From NCBI GenBank assembly GCA_035578175.1, contig JAQMRL010000002.1:132434171-132498170 (forward strand): a DNA stretch of 64,000 bases. Reading direction: 5' to 3'. This DNA comes from Catonia carolina. Taxonomy: Eukaryota; Arthropoda; Insecta; Hemiptera; Achilidae. Below are positions 12,350 to 23,565 of the stretch, piece after piece; within the stretch, counting starts at the first letter, position 1; the number at the start of each line of letters is the position of its first letter. Both the position numbers and the translations under genes were made by a program. The notes under the pieces were generated by a model. The model was not told the DNA's origin. It searched no databases and worked only from the letters and a program-made list of their open reading frames with translations.

Positions 12350-13190
12350 GGTCAATTGCCATAATAGGGAAACATGTCTTCAATATTGTTTAATGTAGTT
12401 ACGGAAAGGACGAACCAACAAGTGAGAGGAATAATAGGAGAATATGACAAATAAGATGATATATGGGGCGAAAAATAAAAAATGTACAGTCAGTTAGATG
12501 CATGGTGTAGCTCAATTTAAAATTATGGACTGAAGATAAGCCAGATTAAGAGTGAGGAGAAGCGTTGGTTTTTGGAAGAGGACGGAATCTGGAAGAAGAT
12601 ATTGAATTAGATGAATACTTAAGACTGGTTGAAAGTTTCACTTATTTGGGAAGCAAGATTTCTGCGGATGAAGCAAAAGTACATGACGAACTGTCTATGA
12701 GACTCCAGAAAAGTGGAAATTGTATCAGGTAGTGAAATATATGGAATACAACGGTACCAGGCAAGGCTAAAATTTTAGTGCATGAAATATACTCTAAGCC
12801 ACTAATACCGTTTGATACAGAAAATTGAAAAAATATAAAAAAGGACTGATCTAGACTTCTTCAAGATGGGGAAACAAAATTCCTTTGAGCAATAAAAAGT
12901 AAACCAAGAATAGACTGGGTGAGAAATGTGGATGTTAAAGAGAATCTGAAGCTGGCATGGACACGTTTAAAGAATGTACGAGGAGAGAATACTGAGGAAT
13001 ATTTAGGAGCTGGAGGTTGGCGGAAGAGGACCATGAGAACACCCTAGAAGAAGAAGGAAGGAGAAAATTAGGGAAAATTTGGAGAGAAGAGGAAACATGC
13101 AGGTTGAGGAGAAATGATGTAAAGATTGAGGAAGATGGAGAGGCATTTTAACACCCAGACTTGGCATTAGCTGGAACAGGTACCAGATAA
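12350..13190 (+). pseudogene. LINE reverse-transcriptase C-terminal remnant
   Basis: Degenerate plus-strand coding with many stops. Fragments such as WLKVSLIWEARF, then WHGHV.RMYEERILRNI and RRRRKEKIRENLERRGN match the conserved tail of insect non-LTR retrotransposons (WFGHV-RM...GRPR-RW...V-KDLE). It lies in the PDE9 intron 12095-16058. Confidence 0.65.
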
Positions 13191-13579
13191 AAATATATGT
13201 AATTGTCAACCGTGTAAAATCTGGTTTTATAAAAATGAGACCTTCTATCTGCCCGGAAGAAATGCTATGTACCAGTTACTCGAGGTAAAAGAACTGATCA
13301 AAAATGAGTAAAAGATCGTTCAAAAAATAAGATCATGGGGAAAGTATGAAATAATTAACAAAAAATAACAATGAACCACCAATCACAGCTCACACATGAC
13401 ATGATTTCTTATTTTGTGTCATGTGCGTGAGTCATTTTGTTTTAGTGATTTATAAGTATTGCAGTGTCGATTACAATTGAGCCATAAATGATATATTTGT
13501 TTTGAAATAAATGCTTATAGCGTGACAATATTAGCAAGCAGGGACAAATATATAAGTACTGTACTATACAGCAGTACTA

Positions 13580-14370
13580 ACGGGTATTTTATTAAGGATA
13601 CAACCCTGATTATAAGAAGATAGAAGTAATACATCGGTAAATTTTCTGTCCCTCAATCGGTATGTTGGCAACAGTGTACTCAAGGCCAACTACCTCAGAC
13701 AGTTAAAATGTTCCAGTTAAGCATTAGTGTGGTGACAGCAGTCGTTTCGTTATATTGTGTCAGCAATAGTTTTTTCCAAGGAAAAACGCGTGTTAATTGT
13801 GGAGACTTACATAGCGAGTAAATCTTAAAAATGTGTGCATGATAAGTTTCGATAGAAATTTCCCCGTTCTGCCGTTCCAAATAAATCGTCAATATTGTGT
13901 TTGATAAATAAATTCCGTAGAAGTGGGAGTGTACTCTATGAGAAACCACCTCGCCAGCCAACAAAGTTAACCGCGGAAGTTCTAGAAGATTTGAAAAATT
14001 GTTTAACTCAATTACCTAAAAAATCGCTTAGAAGATTATCATCGCAAGCTGGGCTAACATTAACTACTGTTTTCAGAGCTACTAAAAAGTTACATTTGCA
14101 TCCTTATTGTGTTGGCGTAACTCATGAACTGAAAGCTATGTAAGTCTCTACAATAAACACGCGTTCTTCCTTGGAAAAAACCATTGCTGACACAATATAA
14201 TGAAACGACTAATGTCACCACACTAATGCTTGACTGGAACATTTTAACTGTCTTAAGTAGTTGGCCTTGAGTACACTGTTGCCAAAATAATGATTGGGGG
14301 ACAGAAAATTTACCGATGTATTACTTCTATTTTCTTATAATCAGGGTTGCGTCCTTAATAAAACACCCGT
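13580..14370 (+). mobile_element. DNA transposon with 236-bp inverted repeats
   Basis: Left arm 13580-13815 and right arm 14135-14370 are imperfect inverted copies, starting ACGGGTRTTTTATTAAGGA. TA lies at both borders (13578-13579 and 14371-14372). The core encodes a transposase DNA-binding fragment. The total of 791 bp makes this a non-autonomous derivative with unusually long terminal repeats. Confidence 0.85.
13895..14143 (+). pseudogene. Transposase HTH fragment inside long-TIR element
   Basis: 82-residue frame FRRSGSVLYEKPPRQPTKLT...PKKSLRRLSSQAGLTLTTVFRATKKLHLHPY, which is the second helix-turn-helix of insect mariner-type transposases. It ends in the right terminal repeat (VTHELKAM). 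No catalytic residues remain. Confidence 0.75.
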
Positions 14371-14942
14371 TAGTATAGTATCATAGGAAGCAACTGCAGA
14401 CAGTCGGCTGTGAGCATGGCATATACATTCTTCTCTTCCACCAACCATAAGTCAAATGAGTTGCCCAGGACAGAGTTTGAATCTAATTAAATTTGATGAA
14501 GAGCTCTATAGTCAACAATTCACAGATACTTTTTGTAACTACTGAAGATATCATCAGTTTTTGAATGTACTCAATCAGTATCATCAGATATTTATAGAAA
14601 TCCTGTTTTTCTAAAGGCCTGAAATAAAATGGTAAAACAAATAAGCTCTTGTCCAAAGAATAAACACTGGTTTTAAAAAAATGTATATTTTACCTTCCAA
14701 AACAAATTACATTTTCTGACAGGTTAATAACACATGATATTATTTTGGGCAATATCCAATTTTTACTTTTTCATTTCAAGATGAGAGGATAGTATGCACA
14801 CAAAATTAATTTTTATTATTGTTTGTTTTTTCATAGTTTATAGTTTAAAGAGGTAAATGATGCAGGTTAACAGGAGGACCTGTATGTTGGCATTAAATGG
14901 AAGGGGAGTAAGTAATAAATGTACTTCCATTAATGAACTAGT

Positions 14943-15880
14943 CTATTTTTTTACTTTCTTTTGCCCTGCATGAATAGGGATGGAAAGTATTGTTTCATGT
15001 CAATTTTTCAAAATTGAGTTTTCACCAGTTAAGTATATACACGTTTTTAGCTTCCCTGAACCCCCAAAAAACATATTTTTAGCGATTGATCTGTGTGTGT
15101 TTACAAAATATCTCAAGAAGGAAATAGCATATGAAGTTGAAACTTGAAACTTAAGTATCACCATGGGACCCGAAACGAACATTTTCATCAAAATCAGTCA
15201 ACCGGAAGTAGTAATTTATTTGTGTAATTTTTCACTTTTTTGTGATTTTCTCAGAAATGGCTATAATGATTTATTTTAAATCGCCTCATATAAAAATTTT
15301 TTTATGCTCTACAAGATAGGGTAGGCGCCATGGCTGCTGAAATTCTTGGGAGGCCTGCGCTCTCGCAAAAAAATGGGTTTTCTTAGATTAAGGTCTTAAT
15401 GTGCATTTTAGGGCAAAAATGTAATATTGAAACTTGTAGAATATTTAAAAACCTACAACTGTCATTTCAAAATTTTTTTCTACAACACTTTACAAAACTT
15501 TCGTTTAGCGTCAATTAGTGATTCTGTATCTTTTTCATCAAAATTGGTAGAAGATAGGACTTTTTAATATTGCAGCCTTAACAAGGCATTTTACAATAAA
15601 AGTGTAAATAATTAAAAGTTATTAGAAAAAAATCTACACTTCTATTTCATGCATTTTCTTCTACAGAGTCTAGTTTAGCAACAATAGTTAGTTATTTCCC
15701 GTATTTTTAAGTCGAACAAAGGTTGATTTTCATTTTGCATCATTCACTCAATTAAAATTAGGTTATATTTTTAACTTTACATTGTTTACTAATGATTAAA
15801 CATAGGTTATTTGGGTTTATTTACATTGGCAAGAGAAAGTTGTGTGAGTGTTTCACACCAGATCTTTTACTTTGCCTTTG
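14943..15880 (+). repeat. Dispersed repeat rep-E, copy 1
   Basis: About 940 bp, non-coding. It starts with ACTTTCTTTTGCCCTGCATGA and ends with GGCAAGAGAAAGT, an inverse match of the start, then a small hairpin GTGTGA/TCACAC. Inside are two related units about 172 bp apart (near 15403 and 15580). The same layout appears at 27894-29113 (+) and 38874-39832 (-). Class unknown. Confidence 0.75.
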
Positions 15881-16058
15881 AAAATAAAGTTGACCAGTAT
15901 AAAAAAAACTCCTATTTAGGCGATGAGATAAAAGTTCAGTAATTCAGTTCTTTTAACTGGCTATTTTACAGTATAATTTTTTCGTGGCTCAGAAACACTT
16001 ATTTTCTGGCAAATTTAATGAAATGATATTGAAGTAATATTGCGTGTCTTATTATTAC

Positions 16059-17302
16059 CTGCTGTTTCATTTGGTGGGGTCATTCCATTAGCAACTCTCT
16101 CTTCAGGAACTACATCATGTGAATGTGACGACATGGTCCCAGAACATTCACTTTCATCATTACGCAGTGATTTCTCCAAATCTTTATCTGTAGATGTTTT
16201 TGATTTCAGTAAACCTTTCCAACCTTTATCTTTTTTACTGCTGGTAGCTGATGCTTGTGCTGATAGTTTCTTTCTGGATATTTTTGGTAGTGTCATGGCA
16301 CGTCTTTCACCGTGTAAACCAACTTTTTCGTTGTCATCTACTTTTTGATTTTTTAATGAAGCGGGAGAAGCAGGAATATTAGCTACTTTTTCAGCAGATC
16401 CTTTTGGTGAACCAAGATCGCTACTTTTTGAAAATCTATCACTGAAATTTTTTAAGCGTCTAAAAAAGTTGGACGGTGACTTCTTTTGGACTCTTTCTTC
16501 AACTGCATCAGAAGTATCGGAGGAAGTTTTTGATAGGTTTTCATCTTTAGAAATTTCTTTCTTCATAGTATCATCTTTAGTGCTAGAATTAGATGTACTG
16601 CAAGTATTGTCACCTTCGGTATTTATAGGTGATGTAATATTAGCAGGAGTGGTGGTTCCAGTAGTAACTTTAGTGTTGTTTCCATTGTCATCTTGCTCAA
16701 TGTTTTCCCCATTAACTACTATGATGATGTCATCTTTATTGTTGGCTTCTACATCTGAATAACCTTGAGTGCAACCCTCTTTAATGACACCCAACTTACT
16801 ACCACATTCTTTACTGACAATCTCTGAATCTACTTTTACGCTATCTTCCCTTCTAGGTGATTCTTTATCGATCTTAAAATCCTTAGGACTACTAGGAGAA
16901 CTTCGACGCTGTAAAAGATCACGAAAATCTTTGCCGGTCCGAAATTCTCTTAGTCCTTCAGGACTACCTGCAGAAATTGATCTTGTTTTTCTTCCATATT
17001 GTCCGTGGACAAAATCTCGTCGCCATTCTTGTTCAGCTAATGAATAACTTCTCGAGTCTTTACCATCATCACTTCTACTTTTCTTTTGCCAGTGATTATC
17101 ATGGGGTAAACAATTTTCATAACGGCGTTCGTCTATACTACCTTGATCTCCAGATGACCAACTACGCTTCTCCCCACTGTCACTACTTCGAAAAGAACGA
17201 TCATGACCTCTTAAAACTCGTGCTAATTCTTGTTCTGCTAATTGGTTGGTTTTCTCACGGCTACCTTTTCGACTACCTGGATAACTTTTTCGTCCGGAAC
17301 TA
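16059..17302 (-). CDS. Pde9: PDE9 long tail exon (Ser/Arg-rich, disordered)
   Basis: 1244 bases, residues about 539-953, by far the largest exon. Low complexity and rich in Ser, Arg, Lys, Asp and Asn, with no recognised domain. The motif LAEQE occurs twice, about residues 560-564 and 627-631, each after a Ser/basic stretch. Many Ser-Pro and Arg-x-x-Ser sites suggest a phosphorylated scaffold-like tail, which is inference. Acceptor TTACAG; the donor GCAG|GTAATA cuts in phase 1, and reading on into the intron gives a short false C-terminus. Codon use is ordinary and the frame is open for over 1.2 kb of AT-rich DNA, so it is real coding sequence. Confidence 0.92.
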
Positions 17303-18414
17303 CTGTAAAACAAAATATTGAAATAATTAGCTTCATAAATATTGAGATTAGATTTAATTGTAAAGGATGGATAAGGTGGTCGTTCCAGTTTTGTAACACT
17401 ACAGCTCTAGAGAGCCTATTTGTTATCCCATCCCTTCTCATTTACTCAGCAAACAGATTCTTTTCTCATATAAAATTTAGGAGACTATTTACCGAATCTT
17501 GCTGTGGAAGATTGCCCTCCAGGTTTTTTTTCCTGACGATTAAATACCTTCTTGTACTTCACTGACCAGGCATTCACCTGAAGTGGCCAAGAGAAACTGT
17601 GCAAAAACCTAGACTATAAGTACTCTACATGTGACGACTCAGGATTAATAAACTTGTGTCATCATTTATAGTAAAACTATGTAGTCTGGATTGATGCCAT
17701 CAGCTTCAATAGTACAATCGTTATTTTTGACTCAGCGGGTCTTGTCTCCTCAGCGCCATCTGCCATTCAGTCCTCAAGGACAGGGGAAAACCATGGCAGA
17801 AAGACTACATGAGTGGGCTGATACACTTGTTGCTATGACATCTCTTCAGAAAATTGTTTTGTAGTGACATCACTGCTTTGTTCTTTAAAATAATTTTTCA
17901 TGATTCTAACTGCAGGTCAACTAGTGTTCAGTATCAGTTACTGAAGGTAATATAAAAATGCCTGACTGTACAGTATTTGATTGTAAACCCATTGTAAAAA
18001 TCAGACAAATAGAGGTGTAAAGCCTCTATTTTTTATATTTTATGACGTAGTTGCACAGATAGGACCAAATTGAGAAGCAAGATTAACACACCTAATTAGT
18101 CTTTTCGCCATAAGGCGGAAAGACTACATCAGTGTGTTCATCCTACCTTCAACAAAAACACTGTACATTGTCTAATACTTTGCTTAATAGATTGTTTTTA
18201 TAAGGAGAAATCACAAGGATTACAGTTACTCAGACATTCATTAACATAAAAATTTAAAATTAATGCATAAATTTCTAAGTAGAATTTACTAAGTAAAGTG
18301 TTAAACAATGGGTTAACAAAATTACATAGTTCATTATTTATGTACCTATACAGAGCAGCACAAATATTACAAGATTTATTGTAGAAAATAATTAATAATC
18401 TATTACATAATTAC
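17303..18414 (-). other. PDE9 intron with possible THAP-like relic
   Basis: At 17958 the plus strand reads MPDCTVFDCK followed after a frameshift by NRGVKPLFFIFYD, resembling the first half of a THAP zinc finger of P-element-type transposases. The frame is broken at once. Two direct repeats of GAAAGACTACAT (near 17800 and 18118) flank it. Confidence 0.35.
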
Positions 18415-18566
18415 CTGGAACTTTCAGTTGAAATTTTAAATTTCAATGTTTTTTCACTAACTGCTACTTCAGTTACAGTTTCTTCTTCATCCGAATCTTC
18501 ACTGAGTTCTGGAAGAATTTCTTCACTGCCTAATACTACATCTTCTTCATCATCTTCACAGTGTGA
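18415..18566 (-). CDS. Pde9: PDE9 exon, acidic tail segment
   Basis: 152 bases, residues 489-538 plus a split Ser. Strongly acidic: HCEDDEED, SEDSDEEET. No known domain. Acceptor GTTCAG, donor CAG|GTAATT; phase 2 at the end matches the next exon. Its function is unknown; being in frame with both neighbours supports coding status. Confidence 0.87.
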
Positions 18567-18654
18567 CTGAACAAAACAATACATATAAAAATCTATTAGA
18601 AATCAACAGCTGATTTATGCATGAAAATATGTCAGGGTCCTTTGTTCAGATCCG

Positions 18655-18745
18655 TCAGGTCTGGGCCATGTGTATATCATCTCATATCATAACCTACGCA
18701 CAAACCAATGCTTAAGTAGGCATCATCACTCAATAAAACAATCTG
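18655..18745 (+). repeat. SINE-like tail
   Basis: GTCAGGTCTGGGCC then TATATCATCTCATATCATAACC; the same tail occurs at 23840-23890 after a tRNA-like B box. Probably the 3' part of a tRNA-derived SINE. Confidence 0.45.
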
Positions 18746-18985
18746 GTTTTTACTTTTTTGCGTTTTTCTCAAAAACGGCTCCTATGATATTTTAAGAATC
18801 ACAAAAATTACCTCATTTACTACATTTTTAAGTTCTACAAGATAAGCAAGGAGAATATCTACTGAAATTCATGGGGGGGCTGTGTTCTTGTGGTAAAATA
18901 TTTTTTTAAAGATTGTGACCTTAATATGCATTTTACGGCAAAAGTGCAAGTAATTAAAGTTAAAGGAAATAAAAAACTGTACAAT
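18745..18985 (+). repeat. Dispersed repeat rep-E, partial copy
   Basis: Shares the central rep-E block with other copies: TCTCAAAAACGGCTCCTA, ATTACCTCATTTACTACAT, TCTACAAGATA, ACTGAAATTCATGGGGGG and CCTTAATATGCATTTTACGG. Both ends are missing. Confidence 0.65.
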
Positions 18986-18989
18986 TTTT

Positions 18990-19150
18990 ATTTAGTTTAT
19001 TTAAAGCCACACCAACAGCTTGATCATTAGCGACTACTGTGGGTTTTGGTACTGTAACGGTGGGTTTTAATGTGTTAAAATTTTGAAACACTAGCCGAGA
19101 AATGAACCTGGGACCTTTCGCTTTGTAGGCTAGTCACTAAAACCTTGGAC
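18990..19150 (-). repeat. SINE rep-A copy
   Basis: Minus orientation. The tail block TTAGCGACTACTGTGGGTTT is followed by a B-box-like stretch read on the minus strand (AGGTTCATTTCTCGGC). Matches 49560-49700 (+) and 55435-55600 (-). Confidence 0.6.
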
Positions 19151-19324
19151 TTTCAATTTATTAGAAGTTTAGTATTCCTAAAACTGCATTCAATTGTCCT
19201 GTAGTAGGTCAAGCCAAATAAACTCTTCTATTCATGCAGCAGTTTGATTCCTTTTACCGAGTGTAAGTAAATGGCTGAAATAATAAATACACTTTTTTAT
19301 ATTTTCAATCATTCTATTCTTCTT

Positions 19325-19760
19325 CTTCAGGTGCCTATCCATTCCGAATATTGGCGACCATCATAGCAATTCTCAGTTAGTTCATTGCACTGTGAAATAG
19401 CTCTTCTGAGCTCTTCCCAAACCAAGTTCTCAGATTTCAAAGCCATGACACCCTTCATCTGGCGGGTCCACGCTTTCCATATATTTTCACCTAGAGAATG
19501 GCTTGTAGTAACAAATATCTTGAGTCATTCCATATGATATGTCCAAAACATTGGAGCTTCCTACACTTGATGGTGGAAATGACCTCCACGCCTTTCTTCA
19601 TTCTCTTGAGAACCTCTATATTTGGCATCCGAGTAGTCCATGGGACCCTCAACATTTGTCTGTACAGCCACATCTTCAATGCCTCAGTTTCCTAATGATG
19701 GTTTTTTCCTAGGTCTAGAACTCTACACTGTACAGGAGCACAGAAAATACATAACATCTT
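19325..19760 (-). pseudogene. LINE reverse-transcriptase C-terminal remnant
   Basis: The minus-strand frame at 19491-19679 reads MWLYRQMLRVPWTTRMPNIE...RKLQCFGHIIWNDSRYLLLQ, the tail of a non-LTR retrotransposon polyprotein (usual form: MWFYRR-L-I-W-D...K-EYFGHI-RN---Y-LLQ). A second degenerate copy, same orientation, lies at 53465-53875. Confidence 0.75.
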
Positions 19761-20079
19761 AGATGCCTCATTATTGTTGCAAGAATAAAGTTGACATCAT
19801 TCTGTAACTAATTAAAATTGATGGTATGTCTTCTGATGACAACATTTTTGTTTTTTAAAAAGTACAAACGGCTTTGTCTGATGCTTCTTCCAGGTCTTGA
19901 AGCATGTTTGAAGATCACATAAGTTGCCATTTATCAAGATGATTGTCATCTGTGAAATGAAGATATGAGAGATGCCTGTTGATGTTAAGACCCTGGTGTT
20001 CTTGATTAAGTAACATATCTATGACTAACATTACAGTGTATTAATTAAATATAAGGAAAACATAAAATAAACTACAAAC

Positions 20080-20322
20080 CATTTGTGGAAAACTAATGGA
20101 AGGCCTCTGCACATTTGTACCACTGCTAGATTTCACTATATCATGACCGGCAGAAGGCTTGGTCGGCGAATTTGGAACAGAAATACTACAAGTGTCATTT
20201 CCAGATGACAAAAAATCAGCAGCAACTATACTCTTCCTGTGCATACGATGTTCATCTTTAGCTGCTTCATTCAGTCTCTTGTAGTAATCCAGTGCATACC
20301 GCACTGGGTCAACTATCATCTC
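20080..20322 (-). CDS. Pde9: PDE9 exon, end of catalytic domain and start of tail
   Basis: 243 bases, 81 codons, phase 0 at both ends. EMIVDPVRYALDYYKRLNEA forms the last helices of the catalytic domain; a Ser/Thr/Pro-rich disordered stretch follows (residues about 440-488). Acceptor TCACAG. The donor ATG|GTTTGT is a weaker match to consensus but preserves the frame into the next acidic exon. Confidence 0.9.
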
Positions 20323-22121
20323 CTGTGAACATTAATATTGTAAAGGGTCAAAATAATTCATTCTATACAAATTAAAAATTTTAAACCAGCAGCGGTTTTT
20401 CAGGTGAATGGATAGTATACAGATTTATTTCTCTCACAAAATAAGTACAATTTCTGTTATAATTGAAGAGCTGAGTGGATGAAGGTACTATGTAACAATT
20501 TTCCAAAAATGTATTTTTTGTGATTGCTGAAGGTGTTATGGGCATACTTAGTTACGTAGATGACATTGAACGCTGTACATCTACAGTTTACGGAAATACT
20601 AGAGCATGAACGGACTACGTACTGCTTAATTTTAAGGTTTGTAGAGGATTGAGATGTTAAGATCATTTGACACTTTCTTCTACCAGAATTCACTACAACC
20701 TAATAGACATATTTTTAGTGTAACAGTTAAATGTAGAAATGAACACCTATCATCATCATTAATATTCATTGTGTGTTCCTTTAAAAATATTCATTTTAAA
20801 GTCTTTACGAGTATTTTGTATGATTAAATTACAGTTGATCCATTTATAGATGATACAGTGTACAATGAAGACTTTATAGTTGAAGAAAGTGTTGTGTGTA
20901 AGAATAAGTGTCGTATGGCAATGGTAGTCGATGCTCGATAAATCTATTGAAAAAGTGACAATGAAAAGTAAAGTTTTAAGAACTTTTAATTGCATAAGAC
21001 AGAATTTTCATAAAGGTATAGGCCTTTTCTTTCATAGCAATTTCCACTAAACTATATTTTTGTTGTAACACTTTCATCTACTAAGCTCTTCAATTATTTT
21101 TTGTTTTACAATAAATGAAGAAGTCTTATGTAAAAAAATACTTAAAATTATTTTATCTACTTAGAGCGTTATCTAATGTTTTAAATATCCATTGTAATGG
21201 CCTTAATATATGTAATAAATGTCCAAGTGAAGAATTAGACAGGTGGCTGCAGTTTCTCTTCCAGTGCAGGTGAGTTGCCATGACAACAGAGATATCAGAA
21301 GAAAATATGCATGCCTAGCTCTCTCCACCTATCCACGAATAGTGAAGAGATTGCGACGGGTCAACCAGCCCATTGCACCTGCATGTTCTATGTACATGTA
21401 CATTAGTTGTTTTGTATTTGTGGTGTCACACAGTTGTTTTGTATTTTACATGTAAAAAACATACTGTGTATACATGTATTATACAGTTTTTTACTCTCGG
21501 GAGTCTTGCAAATACTTATTAGTATTCTTGTAAATACTTATTAGTTTTTCTCGCGGTTTCGCAACTCTTCACCTATTTTTGAAGACATGAGCTGCCACTG
21601 TTCTAAACTAGTAGCTATAAAATTTTAGAATTGTCATAGTTTCTCATAATCAAATGGTACTTTTATTTGGATTTTAATAACCTACTGCTACCATAGATTC
21701 ATATTAGTTACAGTCTTTCAAACTAGGGCAGTCAGATTCTTTAGAAAATTTTATTTTGTGTGTGTAAATGAAATACGTTTTCCTTGTCATATGTATCCAT
21801 GTTAGAAGCTTGTAGGTATCAGAAGAATCCAAAGCTCTTCTTATGTTGATTGGACTTAAATCCAATGTTTTATAATCTAATAAAATTTTTTGTAATTGCA
21901 AAAAAGTTGGACATAAACACACAAATCAAAAAATAAAATTTATTCGTATTAACTGAATCGTTCTCTATTTATGTTGTCTGATTAAGCTAAAATGTCAAGT
22001 GGGATTTAGCAGATAAATATTGTGGGGTGAAATTTTTTAACACCCACAGTTTTATTATTTTTAATCAATTATCCATGTCACTATTTATTAAAATTAATCA
22101 AGGTTAAAATCTATTGTTTAC
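20323..22121 (-). other. PDE9 intron without recognised repeats
   Basis: About 1.8 kb, AT-rich. Short frames on either strand (for example 20457-20693 and 20759-20995) show no family features. Confidence 0.55.
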
Positions 22122-22283
22122 CTGTAATTCAGGAAATAAATCACCAAGAGCTTCAAACAATGGAAGAAGAACAAATCCAATAAAGCTGCATTGTGAACTT
22201 GGCTTTGTTATTTTATCACGATCCATAAACGGTGTGACTGGGAGTCCTTCCTGTTTTTCAGCATCACTTTGAGTGAAGAATTC
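22122..22283 (-). CDS. Pde9: PDE9 exon, purine-clamp glutamine
   Basis: 162 bases, 54 codons, phase 0 at both ends, from [16 protein letters not shown] to LGDLFPELQ. Includes PFMDRDK and [13 protein letters not shown], where Gln384 is the invariant nucleotide-selecting glutamine and Phe387 the purine clamp. Residue 385 is Cys where vertebrate PDE9A has Ile. Acceptor CAAAG, donor CAG|GTAAAC. Confidence 0.96.
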
Positions 22284-22414
22284 CTTTGAAAAAAAAACAT
22301 AATATTTTGTTAACAATTTTTGTCCTTTACAGTATTTCAATCCCCAGACTTGCATAAATAAGGCTAATTATTTTTCTAATGTAGTAACAACCATGTCACA
22401 GGATTGTATCAAAA

Positions 22415-23160
22415 GTTTTTTTTAAAATCCCTAAAAGTGTGTACTTTGCAATCTGTTCAATTCAGAACAATAATCAAACTTATGACCCAATGAGATGAGG
22501 ATGATGTGTATGACGTGTAAATGAGGTGCAGTCTTGTACAGACCCAGGCCGACCATTCCTGAGAGGGTACAGTTAATTGAAACTCAACCATCAAAGTACA
22601 CCAATAACCACCGTTGTTGTTGTTTAGGTCAACAGCCGAAAGGCTGGTTTGAACCTCTAGAGGTTTTACTAAGTAAAAAACGAGGAGTAAGGTGGTTTAC
22701 CATTGCCTTCCTCACTGAGTTGAAAGAGTATGCTTTTCAGCATGCCAGGCCCTCTGAAAAGCACTCACTCTCCACCCTGCAAATGACAACTTCACTTCAT
22801 TCACCACAGGGTCTGGCTGCATAGTGAAATTCATTACTCTCAGAGGAGATAACTCTGACTAGTGTCTTTTACACCTCTACCTCTTCTGTTCTTAAATAGT
22901 TCAGTCATATAAGTGGCTGACTATGTGATAAGAAACAGAACTATTTTTTTTTAGCCCTGGACCATACAGATAGAGTGCAATTAAAATAACACTCCACCTG
23001 CCCGTTTTGGGCATATAACCACCGTATAGTTTTCAAATCCATATAAAAATAACTACCCTTTCTAGGATTTGAACCAGGAACCTTTGTCTCTGAAAATCAG
23101 CTGTTAAACAGCTGATTCACAGCGATGGCTTAACCTCTTGACCAATCAGATGGGTGTTTC
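22415..23160 (-). repeat. SINE rep-B, minus orientation, interrupted
   Basis: Read on the minus strand: tRNA-like head at 23026-23160 (B box GGTTCAAATCCTAG, hairpin CAGCTGTTTAACAGCTG), body continuing to an A-rich tail at 22415-22425. It is split by the rep-C insertion at 22615-23014. Sequence on the two sides joins in the same order as the uninterrupted copy at 51250-51595. Confidence 0.8.
22615..23014 (+). mobile_element. Retroposon-like rep-C with 11-bp target duplication
   Basis: 400-bp insert flanked by ATAACCACCGT at 22604-22614 and again at 23015-23025. It starts TGTTGTTGTTTAGGTCAAC, has a B-box-like GGTTTGAACCTC, and ends in a hairpin GCCC-GTTTT-GGGC rather than poly(A). Relatives are at 51868-52262 (+) and 43569-43887 (-). 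The frame 22534-22824 across it is not a gene. Confidence 0.8.
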
Positions 23161-23475
23161 CAAAGTTATGGAGGAAAAATTAATTCAGAATGCTTTGCAA
23201 TAATTTTCATTCGCCTGTAGCACAAAACTATGTATTCTGACATTGGTTGTTATTATACTAAGGTACAGAACTATCCATTCCCACAAGTTTGTCAAACTAG
23301 TTGTCAAATAAGGCATTTCATGCATTTTTAAATACCACTTATGCATATAATTAACGAACAATTCAAAAATGAATAAGTACCATTTTAATATTTTATTTCT
23401 CTGTCATAGTACGTGAGATACAATTAAAACTTCATTAAGAGAATATGTTAACAATGATAAGTAAACATCACTCAC

Positions 23476-23565
23476 TTGCAATAACCTATCCAACCATGGT
23501 TCAGCTACTTCCATTGGTCGAGCCTCATTTGAAATATCAGCTACTTTTATTAGCACCATACACAA
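23476..23565 (-). CDS. Pde9: PDE9 exon, metal-binding Asp
   Basis: 90 bases, 30 codons, phase 0 at both ends: [17 protein letters not shown]... to ...WLDRLLQ. Asp333 in ADISNE is the fourth metal ligand of the HD site; the matching vertebrate segment is [17 protein letters not shown]. Acceptor TTTCAG, donor CAA|GTGAGT. Too short for standard ORF lists but unmistakable. Confidence 0.96.

Larger units (their letters stand above)
12095..16058 (-). other. PDE9 intron with LINE relic, long-TIR element and rep-E
   Basis: About 4 kb between the last two coding exons, GT-AG on the minus strand. Filled by the three repeats listed separately; the leftover sequence (12095-12350, 13200-13570, 14375-14940) shows nothing recognisable. 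Confidence 0.8.
18567..20079 (-). other. PDE9 intron with SINE, rep-E and LINE pieces
   Basis: Contains the pieces at 18655-18745, 18745-18985, 18990-19150 and 19325-19760. 19760-20079 has nothing recognised. Confidence 0.8.
22284..23475 (-). other. PDE9 intron filled by nested rep-B and rep-C
   Basis: Almost wholly the nested retroposons above; 23161-23475 is unremarkable AT-rich sequence. Confidence 0.8.

Noticed and set aside
16040..17321. Plus-strand frames of 92-114 residues (16040-16348, 16469-16762, 16769-17047, 16977-17321)
   Set aside because: They are antisense to the long PDE9 tail exon and arise from its Ser-rich codons; no motif or splice support.
22534..22824. 96-residue plus frame resembling a gene
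   Set aside because: Lies across the junction of two repeat families (rep-B and rep-C); the same sequence recurs at 51868-52262.
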